DNA from: Eleusine coracana subsp. coracana
Taxonomy: Eukaryota > Streptophyta > Magnoliopsida > Poales > Poaceae
Assembly (NCBI GenBank): GCA_032690845.1
Contig: CM064424.1
Coordinates: forward strand, 43,413,511-43,477,510
Length of the DNA stretch: 64,000 bases
Reading direction: 5' to 3'
Shown here: positions 23,028 to 33,241 of the stretch, piece after piece
Numbering within the stretch: the stretch's first letter is position 1
How the letters are laid out: each line of letters opens with the position of its first letter
The notes under the pieces: generated by a model
What the model saw: the letters and a program-made list of their open reading frames with translations, nothing else
What the model was told of the DNA's origin: nothing
Database searches by the model: none
Position numbers and translations under genes: made by a program

Positions 23028-23966
23028 TAACATAACAAGCAATGCAAATTCATGATTAACACCCAAAACAGGGCAATGCATAGCCAAAAATAGTGAGATT
23101 TGGGCATACTTGAATTAGTCCCTCTACGGGAGACATATTTGAATCAAAGAACACATCTGTCTTTTATATGATAAAATGTTGGGTTAGTTATTGGAGATTT
23201 GGCACTGTAATAAGTCTCTCAAAAATTTCATATTGATCTATTAAGTGTAGTTTTGGGATGTTATGGGCTTCACATCGTCTGATGTCAGAGATTGCGGACA
23301 TTTGAGATGACTGGCCATGTTGCCACTCATATTTTAGAGAGATAAATAATGTCAAGTAACGTTTACATTATCATGTAACTCATCAATAATGTACTACAAA
23401 GTATTTTGGTGTTGTGAGAAGGTGAAGGTAGCGGTTTGGAAGGTTATTCTTAGGGTTTTCTGTCTAGAGGACATATTTAAAATCTGGTTTTGTAATCCTT
23501 CACACCTCAAGAGGTGTCACAATGTACTCCACAACTACTTTCATATCCTCATATACACACACAAAACTGGTTTTGCTTGTAGGACACTACTCTAGTTGTT
23601 TTAATCATCTCTTGAGGGCAAGGAGAGAGGATGTGATTTTTTTCAAAAAGACAATACTGCCCTTAGCCAGGGCTAGCCTTGACAAGGGGTAACCAGGGCG
23701 GCCGCCCTAGCCCCCCAAGTCCAAGGGGCCCCTTCTCATAGCACCTATATATAGGTAGATATAGGCCTATGGCCATGTCCAACGTAGAAATCAAAGAAAC
23801 TTAGGCCCTGCAGGCCGTCCTCTCCAAGTAGAATTTTTAGTGCACACACATGGACTCTTTTGTTCAGGCCTGCTCCAATCATCATGTACATGTCTCCTGA
23901 TTGTGTAATTAGTAGATCAAATACATGATTTTTCTATCGTGATTGGCCTATACCAATTGTCATCAG
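23028..23966. other. Spacer with a possible hAT-end fragment
   Basis: Mostly AT-rich and anonymous. Near 23672 the sequence CAGGGCTAGCC... followed by GGGGCCCC resembles the terminal region of plant hAT elements, but no matching right end or 8-bp duplication was found. Confidence 0.3.
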
Positions 23967-25945
23967 TGTGACACCCCTGGGGTCACCCTAGCACCATACA
24001 TAGCCAAGGGAAGAAAAGCAAAGAGAAAGTACAAATTTAAACCTCAGTTTGAATTTATTTAAATTTGGTTCAAATCAGACTTGAACTAGAGCTGCAAATT
24101 TTCACATGTAAGTGACCCAAATAAACTTCATAATATTTATCTATGTACCAAATAAGAATATTAGAGAATTTATGGTGATTTTATCACTAGGGCAACTAGT
24201 CCGAACAGTTCAAACTACGCTCAGAAATGATGTCATTTTAAAAATTCAAATTTCAAATTGTGTAAAGATTCACTGAACCAGATCATACTCTTAAGTAAGA
24301 TCTAATCTTTAGGAGCAACATATAATTTTTTCTTGATTTAATAAGATTAAGAACTTTTACTTTTAGAATTTTTGCTAAATATCAAGTTTCTGGGCAAACC
24401 TCAACCCTTAACAACAACGCAACTTTGAAATTAAATAGGTCCTATAAAAGTGTATCTTCCAGAACTACATCCTCAACTTTTAACTACTTAAAGCATTGCT
24501 CTTCGAGTATGTGGAACCCTTCTTAAGTTTGGACCTCATTTGGTGCCCCAAATGTAATTTACAAAGTGGATAAAAGTTAAGAAAAATCCCAGCCCTAATC
24601 AGCAAGCCCTTTTCAAAAATCAATAGCTCTTGGATCTCCCAGTGCATGTCTTGCATGTTTGGACCATTTTGTTATGCAAACTTTACTCTTTAACCTGGTA
24701 CCTTTAGTTGTCCTAAATGAACTCATTTGGTGCTCGAACTTTTGGCTTAAAAACCCTTGATCGCGTTGTTTTCTGGAGATTCAAACCCCTGGCGGGCCCC
24801 ACCTGTCGACGACTCAGAGAAAGCACACTCCCGTGCCGCTCGCTCCCATCGTTTGCTCATCGCCGCGTGGCATCTTTGTACGGTCGACCGACACCCTGGT
24901 CGGATCGACTGCCCCACCCCCCGAGGTCCTGGTTTTCTCCTCCTGGTCTCCTCTCTCTTCCCACACTATCCCATTTGCTCCTCTCCCCCAAAGCACCCAC
25001 CATGGACGCCCAAGCAAGCAGCTCATTGCCCGGCTGCCCTAGTGCCTCCCAGCCCCGGCCGAGCAACCCTACTGCCTCGTGAACACATCCTCCCCCTCCC
25101 TGCCAGCCATCTTCATCCTATTCGCTGTTGAATGCCGTGAATGGCTCTTCTTCCCTGAGCTCGGCCAAAGGATCCCGAGCCGCCCCTTTTCCGATTTCTC
25201 CAAGCATGGTGAGTCTCCATGAAATTCCACTCTCCGGTGACCTCTTCTGCATCTAACGCACCCATTCGACCCGTCTCGGCTCTAGGTTCGGCCGCCATTC
25301 ACCGGGAACGTGCCCTCCGCCGCCGTCGCCACCCGGCTCTGCTTCAGCCGCCTCCCCGTGTCATGCAGCACTTCTGGTCAGCCTCCCTGTTAGCCTCTTC
25401 ATGCCGCGTCGCCGTCGCAAGCCTCTGGCCCCGCCCGCGGGAGACCGAGCTCCCCGCGGCTTGGCCCTCCCCGCCAAAGTTGCGCCGCCGCTATGCCGGG
25501 TGTCGCGCGTGTGCGCTCGCGCCTGGCCTGGCTAGCTGGTCGAGCCTTCTAAGCCAAGCCGCGGCTGTGGGCCTCGCAGCGCTTGGGCCAGATCCGGCCC
25601 AGGTGGTCTTCTCCCCCTGCGCGAGACCTGTTGGGCCAAGCCCTTTCGGCCCAATGACTAGGTAGTCCCTGTTTTTATTTTATGAGCCAAAAATCAAATG
25701 TTCTAACTTCAAAAATTGGTCCAAAAATAATTACTTGGAATAAAAATGTAAGAAAATAAGTTCTAGACTCATGTGAATTATCTCAATTTTAGTAAAATTC
25801 TAAATCAGAGCACCATCATATAATTGTTTGTACATGCATATCTTAAGCAAGGAAAAGGGTGCTAACTTCATATATTCATATAGAAAAATATACTTCATAT
25901 AAAAATTGCAGATAAATACTTTTGGACTCCTCTGAATATGTTACA
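23967..25945. mobile_element. Probable solo LTR of a gypsy-type element
   Basis: Starts TGTGACACCCCTGGGGTCACC and ends near ATGTTACA, within the TG...CA form and in the style of long (about 2 kb) grass gypsy LTRs. AT-rich outer parts (TTTGAATTTATTTAAATTTG) flank a GC-rich block at about 24780-25660. There is no gag or pol nearby and no matching 5-bp duplication, so the right end may have been trimmed when unit B arrived. Open frames in the GC-rich block look non-coding. Confidence 0.4.
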
Positions 25946-26108
25946 GATGAATACTTTTGGTTCTTGGGTTGTGCTGCGCCCTTTATTGGATCCTTTTTGA
26001 AGTTTAGTTACATAGCGCATCAGGCAACGCACAACACCTGGTAAGATTTTTTTGTAGTTGTGCTAGCTTTGTCTGGTTGAGAAGTTTAGACTTCACATTC
26101 AACACTTA

Positions 26109-26359
26109 GACCTTGTTTGGATCTAGTTCAGATTCTTAAAATTTAATTATTATCTTAAAATTTTAGAATCTGGATTCTAAATAAAATCGTGTTTGTATAT
26201 CGATCAGATTATAAAATTTAGCTCTAACTAGGTATAACCAAATTATAAAATTCTTAAAATCTGAAGATTAGATTTTAAAATTTAAGAAAATTTTTTATCC
26301 TGTTTGAAGGTCTCACGGATTCTAAAATCAGGATTCTTAAAATCTATTCAAATATAGTC
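26109..26359. mobile_element. MITE-like AT-rich inverted-repeat element, copy B
   Basis: Counterpart of 15678-15944, about 16 bp shorter through a small deletion. Same start GACCTTGTTTGGATCTAG. Confidence 0.45.
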
Positions 26360-27611
26360 ATAGTGTGCTTTTTTTTTCAATGCCCATTTGAGCCGAACAC
26401 AGAAAGAGCTGCTCCTTACCGCTGAGTAGAGTCCCCATCCCAAACGATGTATTGTTGCTACCTATCTCATTCTGAAAAAGGAGCTATACACTTGCGGACA
26501 TACATCCTACATCCATGTCGTGTCCTCCATGCATGTAATCTTATCGGCGAGGCAATGAAAAGTTGAGAATGTACGGTTGGCCATATCATTCATCCTAAAA
26601 AATGTGCATCTTTGTTTCCGTAGTATGACGGTCTTAGAGATTTTTGATAAAGCACAATAAATAAGATAGATACCCTCCCTTCAATTTTTAGATGTTACAT
26701 GTTATATCTCTTATACCCAATTTGTACCCATAAATAAGATAAACAAGATGGTTACATGTTACATTTCTTACATTCAATTTATACTACAAAATCACTCAAA
26801 AGAGACTCAATTTTTAAACTTTCTGCACCTAGAATCTACCTACACACACATTTATATATATCGGATTGATTATCCTAAACTACGCCCAAACTCCCAGCTT
26901 ACTCACCCACGCGCAAACTCTCCCGCTCCACCAGCCCCAATCTACGCCCCTCACGCACATTTCAAAATCAATCCAAACAATTTCCTTCTCTCTCTTCCTC
27001 AGGCAGAGACGGAGGCGGTGGTGGATCCAGGCGTGAGGCGGTGCCACTGCCCCGCGAAGGAAGCGGGTGGGTGATGGCGTCGGTGAGCGGAGGCGGCGGG
27101 GCGGGCCGATGGCACCAGCGCGATCCGCGGGAGCAGAGGCGCGACCGAGAGGAGCCAGGGCAGCACGATGGCGGCGGCAAGACCATGCGGCAAGCGGAAA
27201 CGGTGGCCGGGAGGAGGAACGGGCGGATGGCACCGGCATGGGCCACGGGATGCGCGGCGACGGGGTGGCGCGAGGTGCGGCGATCGGAGTCGGCGTCCGG
27301 TGACTCGACGGCAACGTGCGGATGCGGCAACCGATGCTCGTAAGGTCTCTCTCTCTCTCTCTCTCTCTGGTTGTACCAGGCTGGGGCGTTGCTGCCTCCA
27401 TCGTTGTGTCCTCCGGCGGCTCTTGGCCGGACCATGGCCGCTCCTCCAGGCGCGTTTGCTGGCAGCTTTCTCTGATGCACCCATGATTTTGTATTCCTCT
27501 CCTCCATCTCAATTTGATTCAACAAGTCTAAGAGGTCCGTGGATCCAACTCTTGTGTCATATTTTGTTTGACCTATTACTTTTTTTTAATCGATTCCACT
27601 CTCAATGGACC

Positions 27612-28155
27612 ATGGCGAGGACGGTGGTCGGCAGAGAGAGGAACGGGGGCATGAGGCAGTATAATAGGTCCAAGGTGCCTCGCCTGAGATGAACGCCTGA
27701 TCTGCACCACTGCTTTGTCCACGCCATTAACAAGCTCGGAGGCCAGGACAGTATGTTCATGCGCCACTCCCGCGCCTTACTTGATGATTGTCTTAGCTTG
27801 TTGTTTATATTTCTTTTTTGAATTTCTTTATACCTGGTTTTGATGATTACCCTTGTATGCATTCTTGCGTCTGCCATACCAACACTCTCAGCTGCTTGTG
27901 ATTGCAGAGGCTATGCCGAAACGCGTTCTGCAGTTGATGGGAGTGGGAGGACTCACCACATCTCATGTCAAAAGCCATCTGCAGGTGAACGAGCTAGAGT
28001 CCCCCACACATCTCTCTTCTTAAATTTGCGTCTTTAATCTTCCTGATTATTATGTTTTTTTCATTGAGAAACTTTTAGTACTCAATAGGTAACTTTTATT
28101 GTCTTACTCTCGAAACAGATGTACAGGAACATGAGGAATGATCTTGGAATGCAAG
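27612..28155 (+). pseudogene. GARP/G2-like transcription factor fragment, copy B
   Basis: Same three exons as copy A at 27612-27750, 27908-27984 and 28119-28155. It has the same TGA (27690-27692) in place of the conserved tryptophan, so the lesion predates the duplication or was copied with it. Upstream of about 27604 the two copies differ at many sites, whereas the exons listed here are identical to copy A. Confidence 0.85.
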
Positions 28156-30428
28156 GTACATAAATGTTCTTTTCCGCTGTTTCAGAATGAGTTATCAGTT
28201 TTTATCCTAGCTGCTTGCCCTATGTAGGTCAGACAGCGATCTTATTTCTTCCCAAAAACGTTCAAAAAAGAAACTAGTACGTGTTCTTATTTTTTCACAT
28301 CACACCTTGTAGCTTGTTGGGTTCTGAACAGTGCCTCTGTAAATAGATACATTTTTAGGTGTCTCTATTAATTTCAGTTTAATTGTCTGATTGGATCTCT
28401 TTTTTTTATTGATACAACAGGATTTTCTGCCTGCTAATATAAAGATTGGACCTTTTATTTACAATGTTCAACGGTTTAGCTTTTTACGTTTTGTTTGCAA
28501 ACATGACTAGATTATTCAGTGGTGGTATTATGTGTATTAACTAGAGTGACTAACATACTATATGGTTCTTTTCATTGCATTGTACTGGTGGATAGAGTTG
28601 ACGCAAGATGATTAGAACTTGACCTTTACAGTGAATCTAAGAACTACTTGCATATGCTTAATATATTACATCACATTTACTTGCTCTTACTACTTGCACA
28701 TGCTTTTTCCGTATTGCTTTATGCGGATGCCATAACCCACACCGAGGACAGACCTAAAAACAGACACTTGTGCACTCAAGAGAATTCACACATTATTAGC
28801 AGCATGTGCCCAAGAACAGGTGCAGAGTTTTTCTTTTTATTTTGTATTCAGTTTTTTTGAGAGGGGTTGCTCTTTTCTAGCTATATCTTTGAGATTTGCT
28901 TCCAGTAAACTGATGGGATATTGTTATGGTATATGGCATAATTGTTACTGCTTGACAGGTAATTTATGCTGCAAATGTGGACAGAAGAAAACTCCGTTAG
29001 GAGTGGAATGGTGTGTTTTGGACCTGTGTGCATGTTTTTTTTTTTTTGTATCTTTTGGAATGTAGACAACACTACACCAGTGAACCGTATTTTATTTTTC
29101 CCATTTCCCTCAAAGTTTAGATGGCCAGCGCTTAATTTGTCATCGTATTAGTTGTTCATCAGATTGCAGAATATAATACACTTACAAAATCAAGTTATTG
29201 CTTTAGCAAGAAGAGGGAGGGCAAGTCCAGTAAGCTGGGTTGAAAAGCTATGTTGGGAGAGTACCGGAGCAAAGCAGTTTCAAATGCCTTTGTGATTGGT
29301 CGTAGTGGACACAACAGATAAGTGAAAATGTTCGTAAATGTTAAATAAGAGAAAGTAGTCTAGCTGTTGAAATCATTTGCGCCTTCTATAAATGGTTGAA
29401 GAGGTGAAAAATTGAGAGAATGTTTTGTAAGATACAATGTTTTCTATCACCCCCATTTTCTGCTAAGATTCTTTGTTGTTGTATGTTCTGCATTTTTTAT
29501 TCTTACGAGTAGTTCTCAAGATTTTTCAGAAACTAGGTGAGTGCGATGGGAGAGATTTCACGGGTCTTTTTACTACCAGTTTGGCTATTAATTAAGAGAG
29601 AAGAAATTTCTTTTAATCATTGATGATGATGAAGATGGGACCAAAGATGTGCCTTGCCATAAACAGAGGTCGATGTGTAAGAAGAATGATAAAAGGACAT
29701 GAAGGATTTCATCTCATCTCTTAATAAATTGAAATAACAAAATAGCTATTTTTAATTGATAAAGGTAGAAAAGATAATACATCATTAATTATATTATTTT
29801 AAGAAAAATGTGTCACGGGACAATTCTCATGTGCATGCATCGATTGAGATTATGAATCTGTTAATAAAATTGTTACTTGGTTTACAATTAATAATTCAAA
29901 TAGCACTTCTTGTGTCCTAAATTATTTGTCATCCTGCATTTGAATTAGATCTATTCAACATTTTTTTTTATCTGGACATATCAGATTCATTAAACATTCT
30001 ATAAATATGGACATAAAAAAAGAACAGAACGAGAAATAAACTAGGATGGAAGGAGTACATTTAAACTATACTTATTTAGATATTATTATACTACAATTAT
30101 CATATAAATCTTGTTGTATGCGGATGTCTTAAATCATCTTATTAGTGATGTTGTGGAGATCACTCTAGATGTGTGCTGAGTGTGACACAGCAAAGCTTCA
30201 GCCTTATTTGTTCATCAACTCATGCTATAGACTGTATAGTTTATTCTATATATAGTAAGTTCTTATTTAGAAATATGTTTATTTCTTTACCAGTTTCATC
30301 ACTAATCTAATTTTCTCTTGGGCCATATGTTATAAGGGTATGCTTGTTAATAAAAATATTTAATGTATTTTTTCAAATATATAGAAATATATATTATTGA
30401 AATTATTTTGCTGACCATAATATCATGT
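28156..30428. other. AT-rich remainder of unit B without a supported gene
   Basis: Near-identical to 18467-20739. One substitution was noticed near 30070 (A to G relative to unit A). No domain recognised. Confidence 0.4.
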
Positions 30429-30472
30429 CTACAAGTATCTGCGCGTGCGTGCCGCACGGGCATTGTAACTAG
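30429..30472 (+). mobile_element. Helitron right terminus, copy B
   Basis: Duplicate of 20740-20783, with the same hairpin and CTAG end. Confidence 0.55.
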
Positions 30473-31077
30473 TATATTAATCAAATCAGAGGGAGTTTTT
30501 TTTTTTGACGCCAGAGGGAGTTTATATTAATCAGAGCAAATTTGAGTTGCATATATCGTTAATTAGAAAACCAGAGGGAGTTTTTTTTTTTTTAAAAAAA
30601 TGACCACCGCGATCTATGTGTCAAAATTCCAACAGTACAAAATCATATTAATCAGCATAGCTGGGAACCGGAGATATTTGTTCTTCCACCACTTGTTGTG
30701 TTGCACGATCCACAGAGACAGGTGAGGCGAGGATCGGACGAGATGGCTTTCAACTTGCGTTGCGGATGCGGAATGCATTTGGACTGTCCGAGTGCCCGTG
30801 ACACATGATTCCAGAAATAGACCGCGGAATGTGCTTGCACGCCGGGGTGTTGGGCACAAGTGGATGGCCACCACATAATTTGAAGCAATATTTTTTCTCG
30901 AAGCGAAATCCCAAGCCTTTGACTCTTGATCTGGCCACTTTTATTAGAGATGGCGGTGAGGACTGTTTTGTGACCTTGTTCTAGTAAGTAGGGTGTCTTG
31001 CAAGCAACCCTAACACTACCCTATGCTTATCCTTATTGTCGGTTATGAGTAAAAGACAGCCAGTGCCGACTTGTATA

Positions 31078-31261
31078 CTACTCCTCGTCTATTCAAAAAT
31101 TTAAAAAATTATTAAATATGTTATTATAATTTATTTTATTATTAAAGAAAGTTTTAATCTACTTTATAACTTTTGATATTTGAATAAATATTTTAAATAA
31201 GACGAATTATCAAACATAGTTAAAAAAGTTAAGTGTGTCAACGATTAAAATCCGGAGGGAG
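31078..31261. mobile_element. Degenerate Stowaway-like MITE, copy B
   Basis: Duplicate of 21389-21572; identical in the parts compared. Confidence 0.5.
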
Positions 31262-31536
31262 TAGTTACAAACTCGAGCTAAATTTTTTTTTTAGCTGGGC
31301 ACTGTCAGAAGCTTTGTTTAATTGAGTAAATCTCGATGACACGTGATTATGGTCGAATTCGCCTCAAGTAAGCTCCATAATCGATGACAGCGCTAGGGAC
31401 TGGATCTCCGCCATGATTTGCGCACACCGAAGCTCTGCCTTGTCGTCATTCTCGTCACGCAAAATGGACCACCTCTATCATTCCATTACACAGGGTTTTG
31501 GCAATACTTCGGGTGCCATGATTATATCCTCATTTC

Positions 31537-31544
31537 TATATAAA
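31537..31544 (+). promoter_or_regulatory. TATA box of cystatin B
   Basis: Same box and spacing as in copy A. The whole promoter, including the G-box at 31340-31345, is duplicated unchanged. Confidence 0.6.
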
Positions 31545-31622
31545 CACACATAGTCAAGCCTCTTGCCTTATGCCCTTCAGCAATCACCATAATCCATAAC
31601 CATATATACCACAGCAAGAGAA

Positions 31623-32036
31623 ATGGCGAAAGGAATAATGGTCGCCGCCTCACTCCTCGTCCTCCTCACTCTCTTCATCGCAACTTCATCAGCCACCGCC
31701 GTCGAAACGGTGGGCGGGCGGAGGGACATCAAGGACGTGGGCTCGAACAAGGAGGTGCAGTCTTTGGGCCGGTTCGCAGTTAACGAGCACAATCGCCGCC
31801 TCCGCCACAGCGGCGGCGCAGCGGTGCCTGCTGCCAACGACCCCGTCCCCGTCCTCCTCTCCTTCACGGCCGTGGCGTCTGCGCAGGAGCAGGTCGTCTC
31901 CGGCAAGGTGTACTACCTCAAGGTCATCGCCCGAGACGGCTCCGGTGGTGGTGACAGGCCGTTCGACGCCGTGGTGATCGTCAGGGCGTGGCTCAGGTCC
32001 AAGGAGCTCGTCTCCTTCACGCCCTCTCCCAAATAA
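31623..32036 (+). CDS. Secreted phytocystatin (cysteine protease inhibitor), copy B
   Basis: Encodes the same 137 residues as copy A, with signal peptide, LGRFAVNEHN, QVVSG and the RAWL tryptophan in place. The upstream region with TATA box and G-box is also copied. The difference is downstream: only about 27 bp of the native 3' flank remain before the sequence switches at 32059-32063 to GARP intron and exon sequence (fragment C). Any transcript must therefore use the AATAAA overlapping the stop codon or a new signal. It is probably functional at the protein level. Confidence 0.92.
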   Translation: MAKGIMVAASLLVLLTLFIATSSATAVETVGGRRDIKDVGSNKEVQSLGRFAVNEHNRRLRHSGGAAVPAANDPVPVLLSFTAVASAQEQVVSGKVYYLKVIARDGSGGGDRPFDAVVIVRAWLRSKELVSFTPSPK

Positions 32037-32058
32037 AATAGCGTGATGCATGCGCACT

Positions 32059-32169
32059 TTCTTGCGTCTGCCATACCAACACTCTCAGCTGCTTGTGATT
32101 GCAGAGGCTATGCCGAAACGCGTTCTGCAGTTGATGGGAGTGGGAGGACTCACCATATCTCATGTCAAA
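32059..32169 (+). pseudogene. Fragment C: third partial copy of the GARP exon 2 with its intron flank
   Basis: 111 bp matching 18173-18283, from TTCTTGCGTCTGCC through the acceptor and into exon 2 (start 32105) as far as SHVK. It differs from units A and B by one base, giving GGLTISHVK, the usual family residue, instead of GGLTTSHVK. The match ends abruptly within the exon. It joins unit B through the shared TTCTT. Confidence 0.9.
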
Positions 32170-33060
32170 TATTTGCTCGCATGCATCAAGACATTGCATC
32201 CATTTGTTAAGAAAGTTCCATGAATCTCCTTATCATATTCTTGACTTGCATCGTGCATCATTTCACTAGGGAAACAAGCCGGTAATGAAGACGAGGAGAT
32301 TGATGCTACAGAGTTAGAGAATTGATTGATTTTGATTTTGAGTGTGCTAACATTGTTCGGACTTCAAGCAAGCCCCGGTGCACACCTATATTTTTAAGTT
32401 TTTATTTTATATCATCTATATGCGTGTCATGTATTGTGCATTACATGTAGGAATTGATTGAAGCCTAGTTGCATATAGGCCAAACAAAATCCTATGGGTA
32501 TGAGTTCAGTTTGTACAAGCCTCGTTAGAAATGCTAAGCTTAATTGTGAGTCACGATAGCAAACATCAAGAAGTTTAGAGATTACTTAGTATATGGTAGT
32601 TGATCACTATTACCCTCTTAAGCTTAAGAAAGAAATTAAATTGAGACTGAACGGGGAAGTGCATGTGTAGGTTGAGGTGACAAGGTTGGCCCTTGTTTGC
32701 CATATTCCCGTTTGTGTTGGTTGGGACTGCTTCGAGTGTGGCCCCGTTGAGCAAGTTTGAACAGTACCAAGTACATGCTAGTGATATGGGCACTAGTAAA
32801 CTGACGTAGCTTGATTACCGTAGTGGTTGGATGATACCCTACTCTTCTTCTGGTGATGAAGCGGGTATGTTGGAATGTGGGTATGTGTTGGAAGGGAGAG
32901 TGCATGGGCTACCCATGGATGACTTCGATGGAAGGATTGCATGGGGTGATGTGTACTTGGGAAAAGTGGGACCCAGACCGACCCTGTTGTATCTCACAAA
33001 AGGTTGTCATACGTGACTCCTCGGAGTGTGCGTGCGCCGTGTATTTGGATTTCTCCTACG
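32170..33060. other. Anonymous sequence before Element 1
   Basis: No gene or complete transposon recognised. Sections around 32640-33050 have the moderate GC and directional character of retrotransposon sequence, but no LTR boundary or domain is visible. The last five bases CTACG (33056-33060) are the left flank of Element 1. Confidence 0.35.
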
Positions 33061-33236
33061 TGTGGGATACTTGCCGTACGGGTATCCTCATACAAGACTA
33101 AGTCGGTAGCCGACCGGGTACTTCATCAACAAGGAAACCGACTGACTCAACTTGGAGCACAAGGCATGTAGACATAGACGTTCTATGTAAACCCTAAGGG
33201 GTTATGACTAGGACTCTTTATGTACCCCCCTGCTGA
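33061..33236 (+). repeat. 5' LTR remnant of Element 1
   Basis: Starts TGTGGGATACTTGCCGTACG, the same start as the LTRs at 55860 and (inverted) 56230. Similarity stops at about 33236, and gag starts at 33242. The rest of the LTR and the primer-binding site are therefore deleted. CTACG occurs both just before the LTR (33056-33060) and at the break (33237-33241). Confidence 0.8.
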
Positions 33237-33241
33237 CTACG

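Larger units (their letters stand above)
25956..32063 (+). repeat. Segmental duplication, unit B
   Basis: Second copy of unit A. The left part (25956 to about 27604) is diverged by substitutions and small indels; the remainder is nearly identical to A. It lacks the 605-bp transposon of A. Its right end stops 27 bp after the cystatin stop codon region and runs straight into fragment C. Confidence 0.95.

Noticed and set aside
24717..25665. Open frames in the GC-rich core of the probable solo LTR
   Set aside because: Overlapping frames on both strands without domains; consistent with GC-rich LTR sequence.
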